A stretch of 61,954 nt of DNA from Stentor coeruleus (taxonomy: Eukaryota; Ciliophora; Heterotrichea; Heterotrichida; Stentoridae): the NCBI GenBank assembly GCA_001970955.1, contig MPUH01000358.1, positions 1 through 61,954 of the forward strand. Reading direction: 5' to 3'. This document shows positions 1-11,085 of the stretch, in pieces; position 1 is the stretch's first letter, and each line of letters begins with the position of its first letter. Position numbers and translations under genes: made by a program. The notes under the pieces were generated by a model that worked only from the letters and a program-made list of their open reading frames with translations, was not told the origin of the DNA and ran no database searches.

Positions 1-320
1 TATCTTGATAATAAAAGATTAAGGGTAAAAAAAAGAATTATAGGGATCAACAAAGGCTAAATCAAGCTTATATGCATATATTTCACTCTTGGGTTTTAAT
101 TATCTGATATAATAGTTTCATATGTATATCTGTTTCTTGAGAGATTTTGTTGTTTCAATATTTTCTAAGTAGTCTCAGAATACAAATAATTATTGAATTT
201 ATTTGCTATATTTCAATCTAATATAAAAATTGTTCATTATTAAAGTATGCGTATTTTGATTTATATAAATTTATTATCCAAAATTTTACGATATAAGCCA
301 ATATTGTAAAGCCTATAAAT
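1..320. other. 5' flank of first NLR-like gene
   Basis: AT-rich DNA with no open frame that I can support. The last bases before the ATG at 321 (gcctataaat) match the sequence in front of the third paralogue (gcctataaaa, 12132-12141), so the start context is shared. The rest of this flank does not obviously match the 1-kb unit that precedes copies two and three. Confidence 0.6.
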
Positions 321-3300
321 ATGAAAGTTTCTTCTCAAAACAACTTGGAGTTTGTGCTTGATAAACGATATCAAGTAAAAATTTATTGTATCAAAAACAT
401 CGTCAAAGCTTCTTCAAAAGATCTTCAAGGCCTAAAGAAATGGTCAGGCCCAATCCTCGGTTTGTCAATCAACATGGTACTCTGGATGGCAAAAAGATCC
501 CTTTGGGCAGCTTCAAGATTTTCTTTAAATCCAAAAACTTTTGAAGTAAAATACCTTAATGGACTCCAAGGAGGTGGAATTGGCACATCATCCATCCGAA
601 GTGAAATAATGCAAATTAAATCAAATCATGATCAAAACATTATAGAGGAACTAAATGAAAATCAAAAAAAAGCCTTTGAGTTAGCTACTAGAATATCAGA
701 ATCCATAAAAGAGATAACAATTGAACATAATGAAATTTTGAAACTTGAAAAAATAAACCCTTATAAATGTACAAGTCCATATATAATCGCAATGAAATTA
801 TTAGAAAATTTTGATATAAGTGAATTCTGGAATCATCCTCAGTACTTTGATGAAAGAGCAGTATTAGTATCAATTATAAGAAAACATCTTATAGCTTGTT
901 TTATAAAAAATCAAAATACTATGTCGATGATAGACATGGAAAAAATGCATTTAACAGGGAAATTTGATAAAGTTATAAGAATTATAAACCAAAATGAAAA
1001 AATCTTCCCTGAATTATGCGCTTTAGTTGAGATTAAAATAATGAGAAATCTTATATATGAAGCAAGTGATACTGAAATTTGGCTTCAAACTATATTAAAA
1101 GAATCAGAGGAAATGCTGACTGAAACTCTAAATCAAAAAAACTCTGATTCTATTCCTGATACTATAGAATTAGTTGATTGTTTTGACAGAATTAGCAACA
1201 AAATTAAAGGTAGTTTCCATAAATATTTACTCCTATTCGAAATTTTTAATATCGAAAACACAGATAATCCACAAGAAAAAACACAAAATCTTATAATAAA
1301 TGAGTTGGAAAAAATCGGACAATTGGGATGGAAAAAAACTCAAATTCTATTAAACTTCTTTGAAAACTGCATCTTACAAGACAAGGTTAGCCAAGAATTT
1401 ATTTTAAAAATCCTGAAAACTCATTTGCAAAAAATCACACAAAACAGAAAATGGCGAATAAAAGAAAAAGTAGCTAATGTTTTAAATTTGCTTAGAGGAC
1501 ATTGGAATATTCATATCAGCATAAAAGCAGAAAGACTTTATGATTCAATGAAATTAGATGAACATGATATAAGAGTAAAAAATATATTGGGATTACCATT
1601 AAAAAAAATAATAAATCCAAATAAAAATCTAAATGAAATATCTCAAAAACAAGATGATTTTATAACAAATAAAGAATATTTAATAGATTTGATTATAGGG
1701 CGAGAAAATGTTGTTAAAGAAATAAATAAAAGATTTCAGAAGAGTAATATATGTGAAATTACTGGTATAAAAGGTGTTGGTAAGTCTTCAATATCATTAA
1801 AATATTCAGAAGATTACAGATTAAAATATCAAATAATATGGGTGATAAAATGGGATAATATAAAACTAGATTTAATTTCCTTTGCAGCCCAACTTGGGAT
1901 TTATAAAGATAAAGACACACTTGAAAACTTAAAGAAATTATTAGAATCTAAAAAAATTAGGAAACCAATTCTTTTGATTTTTGATGATGTAGAAGATAAA
2001 ATTCAAATAAATAATTTCTATACAACAAGTGAAAACATAAAATATCTTATTGTTTATAGAAATTTACAATTGAAAGAAAGTATAAAAATAGAACCTTTAA
2101 GTGATAATCAATCGGAAGACTATTTAAAGTTACGATTAGTTTATCAAGAAGAAAGTGAAAAAAATATTAAAACATTAGCTTATAGAATAGGTGGATTTCC
2201 ATTAAGACTTAAACAAAGTATTGTATATATAAATAAAAACAAACTTTCAATACAAGAATATTTAGAATCTATTCATGACTTGTCTAGAGAAGAAACTATT
2301 GAAAAAACATTAAATTTAATTGTTGATAAAATGACTAAAGAAGCTTTAAATGCTCTCGAACTTTTAAGTTATTTTAAACCTGATAATATTCCTGAAAAAG
2401 TTATTAAAAACATTATGGTTGAAAATTTCGGAATAACATCATGGATAAAAGCCAGATCTCAATTAATTGAATATTATATAGTAATTAAAAATACTAAAGG
2501 AAAATGGAATACTTGTCAAGAAATAATAGATTTTATTAGAAATAAACATAATGACTCTATGAAAAATTTACTTATACACTATTATTATAAGAATTTCAAA
2601 GCTGATAATAATGTTTATAGTGAAAAAACCCAAAAGAAAAAAATCAAAGAATTATTCCCTCATGTTAAAAATTTTATAAAAATCATAGAACCGAATTGTG
2701 TTGAACAAATTATCATCTGGGGAAATTTAGTTAAAGTAAGTTTGGAATTAGAATTCAACTTTGAAGAAGCAGGGAAATCTATTGAAAAAATTATTGATAA
2801 AACAATTGAAGCTATTAAAGATGATAATAAAGAAACTATCGCTGAAATATGGAGTCTTGTTAGCAATATGCTTATTACTATTGAAAACTATGAAAAAAGT
2901 GAGGAAATTTGCAAAAAGTGTCTTGAAATTCGTCTTCAGGTTCTCCAACCACTTCATCCAGACCTAGGAATGATTTACATGATTATGGGGAATTTGTATC
3001 AGAGAAAATCAGAATATTCTAAAAGTGAAGATTTTTATAAGAAGTGTTTTGAGATTTATGATAAAATTCTTCAACCACTTGATCCTAATCTAGCTAAACT
3101 TTATGAAAAAATGGGGATTCTATATAATGATAAAGGAGACTACCTCAAGAGTGAAGAGTTTTATATAAAATGCCTTAAAATACAAGAGCAGATTTTATCT
3201 CCACTTCATCCAAAACTAGCAATATATTATATGAATATAGGAAATTTATATAGTGAAAAAATAGGTAATATGAATGGAGAAGAGTTTTATATAAAATGTC

Positions 3301-4775
3301 TTAATATTCAAGAACAAATACTACCTCCACTTCATTCAGATCTTGCTGATACTTATAATAACATAGGAAATCTGTATTCAAAAAAAGCAGATTATGTGAA
3401 AAGTGAAGAGTTTTATATAAAATGTCTTAATATTCAAGAGCAAATTCTTCCACCACTTCATCCAAAACTTGCAATGATATTCTTAAATATTGGAAGCTTA
3501 TATTATAAACAAACAGAATATATTAAAAGTGAAGAATATAATATGAAATGTCTTAAAATCTATGAAAAGATTCTAACACCACTTCATCCAGATCTTGCGA
3601 TTATTTATATGAATATAGGAAGTTTATATAATGATAAAAAAGATTATAACAAAAGTGAAGAGTATTATATTAAATGTCTTAAAATACGAGAACAGATTCT
3701 CCCATTATTTCATCCACATTTAGCTCAGATTTATATGAACTTAGGAATTTTATATAGTGAAAAAGTGGAATATAATAAAAGTGAAGAGTATTATATGAAA
3801 TGTCTTAAAATTCAAGAGGAAATTTTGCCACATTTTCACCCAGACCTAGGAATACTTTATATGAATATTGGGATTTTATATAGAATCAAAGGAGATTATG
3901 TCAAAAGCGAAGAGTTTTATTTGAAAAGTCTTAAAATACAAGAACAAATTTTGACATCCCTTCATCCAGATCTAGCCACACTTTATGAAAATATGGGAAA
4001 TTTATATACTGATAAAGGAGATTTTATTAAAAGAGAAGAGTATAACATGAAATGTCTTATGATTCGAGAACAAATTTTACCACAATTACACCCGGATCTT
4101 GCAATAATTTACATGAACATAGGAAGTTTATATAGTGACAAAGCAGATTTTATAAAAAGTGAAGAGTTTTTCATAAAGTGTCTTAAGATTCGAGAACAAA
4201 TCCTACCACAATTACATCCAGATCTAGCAATACTTTATATGAACATGGGGAACTTGTATGGAATTAAAGGGGATTTTATTAAAAGTGAAGAGTTTTTCAT
4301 GAAATCACTTAAAATATTTGAAAAAATACTAACCCCACTTCATCCACATCTAGCTGTTGTTTATATGAATTTGGGAAACTTATTTAATGAAAAAGGTGAT
4401 ATTATAAAGAGTGAAGATTATTATATAAAATGCCTTAATATTCAAGAGCAAATTCTACCAACAACTCATCCTGATTTAGCAGTTATTTATATGAATATAG
4501 GAGGATTGTATTTTAAAAAAGCAGATTTTATGAAAAGCGAAAAGTTTTATATAAAATGTCTTAGGATTCGGGAAAAATATTTGCCACCATTTCATCAAGA
4601 TTTAGCTATGATTTATATGAATATGGGGATGTTGTATAGTGAATTTGAAGAATATAAAAAATGTGAAGAGTTTTATGTGAAATGTCTTAAGATTTTTGAA
4701 TTAACTTTACCACCTTATCATCAAAATCTGGCAATGCTTTACTTAGCTATGGCAAGAATGTATAGAACTTATTAG
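321..4775 (+). CDS. NB-ARC/TPR (NLR-like STAND) protein, copy 1
   Basis: Predicted nucleotide-binding sensor protein of 1484 aa. An N-terminal block (about residues 10-85, ending in LNGLQGGG) is nearly the same in the two downstream paralogues; I do not recognise it. A helical middle follows. The NB-ARC-type NTPase domain starts at GRENVV (about 460), with P-loop GIKGVGKSS (about 482-490), Walker B-like LLIFDDVED, and FPLRL in the place of the GxPLAL motif. The sensor segment reads YLIVYRN where the paralogues have YLITSRN, so this copy has drifted most. From about 842 to the end there are about 15 TPR units of 42 residues with the signature L..LHPDLA..Y.N.G.LY, like TPR_10/TPR_12 of kinesin light chain type. 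In the STAND family such repeats sense a ligand and the NTPase drives oligomerisation; that role is inferred here. The ATG aligns with those of copies 2 and 3. No intron is needed. Confidence 0.85.
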   Translation: MKVSSQNNLEFVLDKRYQVKIYCIKNIVKASSKDLQGLKKWSGPILGLSINMVLWMAKRSLWAASRFSLNPKTFEVKYLNGLQGGGIGTSSIRSEIMQIKSNHDQNIIEELNENQKKAFELATRISESIKEITIEHNEILKLEKINPYKCTSPYIIAMKLLENFDISEFWNHPQYFDERAVLVSIIRKHLIACFIKNQNTMSMIDMEKMHLTGKFDKVIRIINQNEKIFPELCALVEIKIMRNLIYEASDTEIWLQTILKESEEMLTETLNQKNSDSIPDTIELVDCFDRISNKIKGSFHKYLLLFEIFNIENTDNPQEKTQNLIINELEKIGQLGWKKTQILLNFFENCILQDKVSQEFILKILKTHLQKITQNRKWRIKEKVANVLNLLRGHWNIHISIKAERLYDSMKLDEHDIRVKNILGLPLKKIINPNKNLNEISQKQDDFITNKEYLIDLIIGRENVVKEINKRFQKSNICEITGIKGVGKSSISLKYSEDYRLKYQIIWVIKWDNIKLDLISFAAQLGIYKDKDTLENLKKLLESKKIRKPILLIFDDVEDKIQINNFYTTSENIKYLIVYRNLQLKESIKIEPLSDNQSEDYLKLRLVYQEESEKNIKTLAYRIGGFPLRLKQSIVYINKNKLSIQEYLESIHDLSREETIEKTLNLIVDKMTKEALNALELLSYFKPDNIPEKVIKNIMVENFGITSWIKARSQLIEYYIVIKNTKGKWNTCQEIIDFIRNKHNDSMKNLLIHYYYKNFKADNNVYSEKTQKKKIKELFPHVKNFIKIIEPNCVEQIIIWGNLVKVSLELEFNFEEAGKSIEKIIDKTIEAIKDDNKETIAEIWSLVSNMLITIENYEKSEEICKKCLEIRLQVLQPLHPDLGMIYMIMGNLYQRKSEYSKSEDFYKKCFEIYDKILQPLDPNLAKLYEKMGILYNDKGDYLKSEEFYIKCLKIQEQILSPLHPKLAIYYMNIGNLYSEKIGNMNGEEFYIKCLNIQEQILPPLHSDLADTYNNIGNLYSKKADYVKSEEFYIKCLNIQEQILPPLHPKLAMIFLNIGSLYYKQTEYIKSEEYNMKCLKIYEKILTPLHPDLAIIYMNIGSLYNDKKDYNKSEEYYIKCLKIREQILPLFHPHLAQIYMNLGILYSEKVEYNKSEEYYMKCLKIQEEILPHFHPDLGILYMNIGILYRIKGDYVKSEEFYLKSLKIQEQILTSLHPDLATLYENMGNLYTDKGDFIKREEYNMKCLMIREQILPQLHPDLAIIYMNIGSLYSDKADFIKSEEFFIKCLKIREQILPQLHPDLAILYMNMGNLYGIKGDFIKSEEFFMKSLKIFEKILTPLHPHLAVVYMNLGNLFNEKGDIIKSEDYYIKCLNIQEQILPTTHPDLAVIYMNIGGLYFKKADFMKSEKFYIKCLRIREKYLPPFHQDLAMIYMNMGMLYSEFEEYKKCEEFYVKCLKIFELTLPPYHQNLAMLYLAMARMYRTY

Positions 4776-5097
4776 GATGATTAGGGAATAGTTTTATTAT
4801 CAAATCTAATTCATTTATTGGTAATTTTGTGTCTTTTTATACTAAATCATATTTTCTATTTGTCAGGATGGCTTATATAGAAATTTACCTGAGTTTTGCA
4901 TTTTTTACATATTTGTTTTATATAAAAATCTTATGAATAATATCTTGATTTAGTTGCTACTTTTTGTTATGATTTTTTGCTTTAAATAAAATCTGTTATG
5001 AGAATTTCCCTAATAATTATTTGGATTTGCTAAATAGTCTTTCACATTATTTTTACGAGATAATATTTTATACAGTTAAGTTAAATATTATTTTTTG
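4776..5097. other. 3' flank of NLR-like copy 1
   Basis: AT-rich spacer between the stop of copy 1 and the start of the duplicated 1-kb unit. No open frame or structured element could be supported. Confidence 0.5.
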
Positions 5098-6132
5098 AAT
5101 AATCTTAGGTAGAATCTGACATAAAAAGCAACAGTACCTAGCACCCTATTTTTTCTATATAAAGCATTTTTAAGCGATTATCTAATATATATATCAAGGC
5201 AAAATAAGATTAATTAAAAGCGGACATAAATTAAACTTTATTTGTAGTATAGATAATATATTATAAATATAATTTTATTATTAAAGTTTTTCTTACTACA
5301 TATATCTAATATACCAAGTGTGTAAAATATGTCATTATGTCAATATTTCACTAATTTCTTTATAAACTTTTGATTTAATTTTTATAAAATCTTCTTGTAA
5401 TCATAAGTACTTGTTGATTTCTCAATAAATCTTTTTCTAAACAATCAAATATTTATAGAATTTGCATCAAATTATACTTTTCAAAGTATCAAATAATTTT
5501 TTTGAATAATTTTAACTTAGATACAACTTAAATACTTATAATTCATATCATTTTATCTACTAAGCTCTACCTAACTTCTTGGTTATAAGTTTATTAAGCA
5601 AATATAACTAAAATTTCTAAGGAAAAAGTCTAGGCATGATAAGGCTTTTAAAACAAGAAAAAAAATGAAAGCTTGAATAAGAACAATAAAAAAACTAAAG
5701 TTCTTATCAAATTGGAAAAAACCCAAGATTCCTTTTAATAGAAATCAAGAAACTGGATGATTATGTGAAAGAAATGTGATGCCTAGACAACAATTTCGAG
5801 ATTACACAATTTTTTTGCTTTTTTAAGACTAACTACTAATTTTTTGAGAACATTAAAGCTTATATAATTAAAAATGCAGCTTTATTAGCATAAATATAGT
5901 TTTAAGATATGATATAAAGTGATAGTCAGTTAAGTCTAAGCACCAAAATTTTTTTGAAGATTTAAAAAGATATTACTAAACCCTTTTCACATAAATATAA
6001 TAATCAAGTATTTTTATTTAAAAACCACATAGCTTTCTATTTATAACATCATAAGATCGGGAAGTATTGAGCTTTAAAAAGTCCAAAACCCAAAAATTTA
6101 CGATAAAAGTCGAAGCCAAATTGTCTATAAAA
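5098..6132 (+). repeat. Upstream unit duplicated before NLR-like copies 2 and 3 (first instance)
   Basis: About 1 kb of non-coding DNA that matches 11086-12141 almost throughout. The match starts at the shared run cttaggtagaatctgacat and continues to the ATG, with small indels, for example about 20 extra bases near 11384-11405 in the second instance. It was therefore duplicated together with the gene. It presumably holds the promoter, but no specific site is identified. The open frame continues upstream of the chosen ATG to a TTG at 6067, which I treat as untranslated. Confidence 0.85.
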
Positions 6133-9100
6133 ATGAAATTTGTATCGACGAATATTATCGAGCTGATGATTGATAAACGGTACTCAATCAAAATGTATTG
6201 CTTCAATAATACTATCAAAGCCTATTCTAAAGACCTTCAGAGCCTTAAAGAATGGTCAGGTTTAGTCTTGGGCTTGCCAATCAACATGTTTATCTGGATG
6301 TCTAAAAGATCTGCTTGGGCATCATCAAGATTTTCTTTAAATCCTACAACACTTGAAGTAAAATACTTAGAAGGACTAAAAGGAGGTGGGTCTTGCGTGA
6401 CAAAAAATAAAGAATTGGTATTTTCACCTAGATTAAATAATCAGCGATTTATCACAAATAAACTAGAAGAAAATCAAATAATAACCGTTAAATTAGCAGA
6501 AAATGCATCTGAATCAATGAATGAACTAAAAATAAATCAAATGGTGGCCCTTGAATTAGCAGAAAATATATCTGAATCAATGAAAGAAATGACTATTGAG
6601 CTTAATGAAATTTCACTTCTTGAAAATGCCAACCCTCATAAGTGTGCAGATCCATATGTAATCGCTATGAAACTTTTAGAAAATTTTGATATAACTGAAT
6701 ACTGGGCCCAGCCCGAATATTTTGAAGTTAGAGCTGCAGTTGCGTCAATTATAAGAAGATTTCTATTAGCTTATTTTATTAAGAATCAAAAAGTTGTGTC
6801 AATGACAGAATTAGATAAAAAGGATAAAATAGACAAAATTGATAAAGTTATTAAAATCATAAACAGAAATGAAAAACTTTTACCTGAAATATGCACTTTA
6901 GTTGAGCTTGAAATAATAAAAAAACTCATATATGAAGCTTGTGATACTCAAAATTGGTGGCAAAAAGTACTTAAAGAGTTAAAAGAAGTTAAAACTGCAG
7001 TTGCCGAATTACAAATTTTTAACCCTACCCTTGTGAAAGTAACTAATTATTTTGAAAAAAATAGCAAAAAATTAAGGGGTGAGTTCCACAAATATGCTTT
7101 TCAATTTGAGATTTTTGAAAAAGAAAACGCTGAGTCTATCAATTTACAAGAACAAATCCAATGCCTTATAGAAAAAGAACTTGAAAAAATTAATCAATTG
7201 GGATGGGAAGAGGCTCATATTCTATTAGATTTTTTCGAAAATTGTATTAAGAAAGGAAAAATCAATAAGGACTTTGTTTTAAATGTTCTTAAAACTCATT
7301 TGCCAAATATAAGACAGAATAAAGCATGGCAAATAAAAATAAAGGTAGTGAATATTTTGAGATCATTGAGAGGACATTGGGATAGCGACATTTTCCAAAC
7401 AGCAAACAATCTTTATGAGGTTATGAAATTAGATGAGCAAGACTCAAGATTAGAAATTATTCTAGGATTGTCTCCAAAATTTTTAGACAATCCAAGCGAA
7501 AGTCAACTTAGAATATCTCAATTTAAAGATGATTTTATAACAAACAAAGTGTATTCAATAGACTTGATTGTAGGACGAGAAGAGATTATACAGGATATAC
7601 ATAAGAGATTTCAAAACAATAATATCTGCATGATTACTGGTATGGGAGGAATAGGCAAAACTTCAGTTGCTTTAAAATATGCAGATGATTTCAAAAAATG
7701 TTATCAAATAATATGGGTGGTAAAAAGCAATAGTATAACCCTTGATTTGATTTCTTTAGCAACCAAGTTAGGGATTTCTAAAAATAATTATACTCTTGAA
7801 AACTTTATGATTTCCCTGAAATCTCAAAAAATAGTAAAGTCGGTGTTACTGATTTTCGATAATTTAGAAAGAAAAACTCAATTAGATGATTATTATACAA
7901 CAAGTGAGAATATTAAATATTTAATTACTTCTAGAAACACAGAATGGGAAGAATGTATAGAGCTTGGACCTTTGAGTTATACTAAATCAGAGGATTATTT
8001 AAAATTAAGATTATTTGAGCAAGATGAAAATGAGGAAAGTATCAAATCTTTAGCTCAAAGAATGAATGGGATTGCATTAAGCCTTAGACAAAGTGTTGTT
8101 TGCATTAAAATAAATAAATTCTCAATTCAAAAATATCTTGAATTAATCCAAGATTTAACATCAGAAGAAGCAACAGCTAAAACATTTGAATTAATTGCTA
8201 GCAAAATAAATAACAAGGCCCTTGAACTACTAAGTTATTTCCAGCCTCAAGATATTCCTGAAGATTCTATAAAAACTATTCTTGTGGAAAAATTCGGAGT
8301 GAAAGAATGGAGAATAATCAGATCTCAACTTATAAGATGCTTTATAGTAAGGATAAATATTAAAAGAAAATGGAATATTGATCAATATATAATAGAATTC
8401 ATCAGAAGTAAAAATAATCAGAGTATGAGAAATTTACTAATCAAATATTATTATGAAAATTTCAGAGTTGATTCTAATATATATAGTGAAAAATATATAT
8501 TGAAACAGGTTAAAAAATTATTTCCTCATTTAAAATATTTTGTAAAAGAAATAAAGTTTAACAACATCATGAAAATAAGTATCTACTGCAATTTAGTAAG
8601 CGCAATCATAATATTAGATTTTAATTTTGAAGAGGCAGAGCAGATTTTAGAAAAAATTATTGATAAAGCAAATAAAATTATTGATAAAACAAATAAAATT
8701 ATTGAGGATAATTTAGATTTCGCTAATATTTGGGAAAACATTGGAGATATTTTTTATAATATTGGAAATTATGAAAGAAGTGAAGAGTTTTTCATGAAGT
8801 GTCTTGAGATTCGAGAACAAATTCTGCCACCAAATCATTCAGATCTAGCATCTATTTATAAAGGAATAGGAAATTTGTATGTAAAAAAAGCGGATTACAC
8901 AAAGAGTGAAAAGTTTTTATTAAAGTGCCTTGAAATGATAAATAGTCCAGAACTAGAAAATATTTATAATAGCCTAGGAGTTTTGTATATGGATAAAGAA
9001 GACTATAAAAAAAGCAAAGAGTTTTATTTGAAAAGTCTTACGATTTGGGAGAAATTTTTACCACTTCATCAAAATCTATCAACAATTTATATTAACATAG

Positions 9101-10974
9101 GAAAATTATATATAAAAAAAGCAAACTACATAAAGAGCGAAGAATTTTATTTTAAAAGTCTTAAAATTTGTGAGCAAATTTTACCATCACTTCATCCAGA
9201 TCTAGCAATGATTTACAATAACATTGGAGAGTTATATAGTGACAAGGGAGACTATATAAAAAGTGAAGAGTTTTTCATGAAGTGTCTTGAGATTCGAGAA
9301 CAAATTCTGCCACCAAATCATCCAGATCTAGCATCTATTTATAAAGGAATAGGAGATTTGTATGTAAAAAAAGCAGATTATACAAAGAGTGAAGAGTTTT
9401 TATTAAAATGCTTTAAAATTCGGCAACAAATTCTTAAACCACTTCATCCAGATCTAGCAAATATTTGTAATAGCCTAGGAGTTTTGTATATGGATAAAGA
9501 AGACTATACAAAAAGCGAAGAGTTTTATTTGAAAAGTCTTATGATTTGGGAGCAAACTTTGCCACCACTTCATAAAAATCTATCAGCGATTTATTTTAAT
9601 ATAGGAAAATTATATAGCAAAAAAACAGACTACACAAAAAGCGAAATGTTTTATTTTAAAAGTCTTAATATTCGTGAACAAATTTTACCATCAAATCACT
9701 CAGATCTAGCAATTATTTATAATAACATTGGAGAATTATATAATGATAATGGAGACTATATAAAAAGTGAAGAGTTTTTCATGAAGTGTCTTAAGATTCG
9801 TGAGGAAATTCTGCCACAATTTCATTCAGATCTAATATTTATTTATAGTAACATAGGAAACTTATTTAATAACAAAAAAGACTATGCCAAAAGTGAAGAG
9901 TTTTATTTGAAGTGCCTAAAAATTAGTGAAAAAATTCTAGAACCACTTGATAAAAATCTAGTAGGAATTTATTATAGAATTGGATTATTATACAGAAATA
10001 ATTTAGATTTCACAAAGAGTGAAGAGTTTTACTTAAAAAGCCTTATGATTTCTGAGAAAATTTTGCCACAAAATCATGAAGATCTAGGAATAATTTATTT
10101 TAATATTGGAATTCTATACCACGAAAAAGCTGACTATATAAAAAGCGAAGAGTTTTTTATGAAATCTCTTAAGATTAGGGAGCAAATTTTAATTCCTCTT
10201 CATCCAGATCTAGCTATTCTTTATAATTATATAGGTCTTATGTATTATTATAAAGAAGATTACTTAAAGGCTGAAGAGTTTTTATTTAAATGTCTTAAAA
10301 TTCAAGACCAAATTTTAGGACCAAACCATCCAGATCAAGCACATATTTATTATACCATTGCAGAATTATATAATAGAAAATCAGATTATACTAAGAGTGA
10401 AGAATTTTACTTGAAGTGTCTTGATATTTATGAACAGGATCCGAAAAGACTTGATTCAAGACTAGTAATTATTCATATTAGTATAGGAAATTTATATAGT
10501 GAAAAAAAAGACTATATTAAAAGTGAAGAGTTTTACTTGAAGGGTCTTATGATTCAGGAGCAAATTTTGACACCGCTTGATTCTAATCTAGCCGATATTT
10601 ATTATTATATAGGACTGTTATACTACAATATAGCGGACTATGCGAAATGTGAAGATTTTTATATAAAATGTGTTAATATTCGAGAGCAAATTCTGCAACC
10701 ACTTCATTCAAATTTAGCAGATATTTACTATAAAATAGGACTTTTATATAACAAAAAAACAGATTATTCTAAGAGTGAAGAGTTTTTTACTAAGAGTCTT
10801 AAAATTAGAGAACAAATTTTACCTCCGCTTCATCCAGATTTAGCTAGGGTTTATAATGGGATGAGACTTTTATATAGCAATAAAACAGAAACTACAAAAA
10901 GTGAAGAGTTTTACTTGAAGTATCTTAAGATTCGGGAGCAGCTTTCACCTCAGATCTATCCAGATTTAGAATAA
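6133..10974 (+). CDS. NB-ARC/TPR (NLR-like STAND) protein, copy 2
   Basis: Paralogue of 1613 aa, the longest of the three. The start MKFVSTNIIE was chosen because it is ATG and aligns with copies 1 and 3. The N-terminal block is almost identical to copy 3, including at DNA level. NB-ARC: GREEIIQDI from about 481, P-loop GMGGIGKTS at about 503-511, Walker B-like LLIFDNLE at about 571, YLITSRN near 597, and GIALSLRQS near 646 where GxPLAL is expected. TPR repeats run from about 866 to the end, about 18 units of 42 residues; two early units are shortened (lines around 8930-8950 and 9060). A duplicated near-identical TPR pair (8770-8930 and 9260-9420) points to repeat-unit duplication inside the gene. 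The nucleotide-binding motifs look intact. Role as a ligand sensor is inferred from the family. Confidence 0.87.
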   Translation: MKFVSTNIIELMIDKRYSIKMYCFNNTIKAYSKDLQSLKEWSGLVLGLPINMFIWMSKRSAWASSRFSLNPTTLEVKYLEGLKGGGSCVTKNKELVFSPRLNNQRFITNKLEENQIITVKLAENASESMNELKINQMVALELAENISESMKEMTIELNEISLLENANPHKCADPYVIAMKLLENFDITEYWAQPEYFEVRAAVASIIRRFLLAYFIKNQKVVSMTELDKKDKIDKIDKVIKIINRNEKLLPEICTLVELEIIKKLIYEACDTQNWWQKVLKELKEVKTAVAELQIFNPTLVKVTNYFEKNSKKLRGEFHKYAFQFEIFEKENAESINLQEQIQCLIEKELEKINQLGWEEAHILLDFFENCIKKGKINKDFVLNVLKTHLPNIRQNKAWQIKIKVVNILRSLRGHWDSDIFQTANNLYEVMKLDEQDSRLEIILGLSPKFLDNPSESQLRISQFKDDFITNKVYSIDLIVGREEIIQDIHKRFQNNNICMITGMGGIGKTSVALKYADDFKKCYQIIWVVKSNSITLDLISLATKLGISKNNYTLENFMISLKSQKIVKSVLLIFDNLERKTQLDDYYTTSENIKYLITSRNTEWEECIELGPLSYTKSEDYLKLRLFEQDENEESIKSLAQRMNGIALSLRQSVVCIKINKFSIQKYLELIQDLTSEEATAKTFELIASKINNKALELLSYFQPQDIPEDSIKTILVEKFGVKEWRIIRSQLIRCFIVRINIKRKWNIDQYIIEFIRSKNNQSMRNLLIKYYYENFRVDSNIYSEKYILKQVKKLFPHLKYFVKEIKFNNIMKISIYCNLVSAIIILDFNFEEAEQILEKIIDKANKIIDKTNKIIEDNLDFANIWENIGDIFYNIGNYERSEEFFMKCLEIREQILPPNHSDLASIYKGIGNLYVKKADYTKSEKFLLKCLEMINSPELENIYNSLGVLYMDKEDYKKSKEFYLKSLTIWEKFLPLHQNLSTIYINIGKLYIKKANYIKSEEFYFKSLKICEQILPSLHPDLAMIYNNIGELYSDKGDYIKSEEFFMKCLEIREQILPPNHPDLASIYKGIGDLYVKKADYTKSEEFLLKCFKIRQQILKPLHPDLANICNSLGVLYMDKEDYTKSEEFYLKSLMIWEQTLPPLHKNLSAIYFNIGKLYSKKTDYTKSEMFYFKSLNIREQILPSNHSDLAIIYNNIGELYNDNGDYIKSEEFFMKCLKIREEILPQFHSDLIFIYSNIGNLFNNKKDYAKSEEFYLKCLKISEKILEPLDKNLVGIYYRIGLLYRNNLDFTKSEEFYLKSLMISEKILPQNHEDLGIIYFNIGILYHEKADYIKSEEFFMKSLKIREQILIPLHPDLAILYNYIGLMYYYKEDYLKAEEFLFKCLKIQDQILGPNHPDQAHIYYTIAELYNRKSDYTKSEEFYLKCLDIYEQDPKRLDSRLVIIHISIGNLYSEKKDYIKSEEFYLKGLMIQEQILTPLDSNLADIYYYIGLLYYNIADYAKCEDFYIKCVNIREQILQPLHSNLADIYYKIGLLYNKKTDYSKSEEFFTKSLKIREQILPPLHPDLARVYNGMRLLYSNKTETTKSEEFYLKYLKIREQLSPQIYPDLE

Positions 10975-11085
10975 ATTTATAATTAAGATACTTATTTAAG
11001 GTAATAGAATTTTTTTAGAGTTAAGAGTTTTTACTAATCACGAAACATTCTAAACAAAATCTTAAAATAAGAATATTTTAAACTA

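Noticed and set aside
6067..6132. Upstream TTG starts for NLR-like copies 2 and 3, MGC copies 1 and 2, TTLL and the 27 kb gene
   Set aside because: Ciliate genes start at ATG. The first ATG in each case aligns with paralogues or gives the MGC signal.
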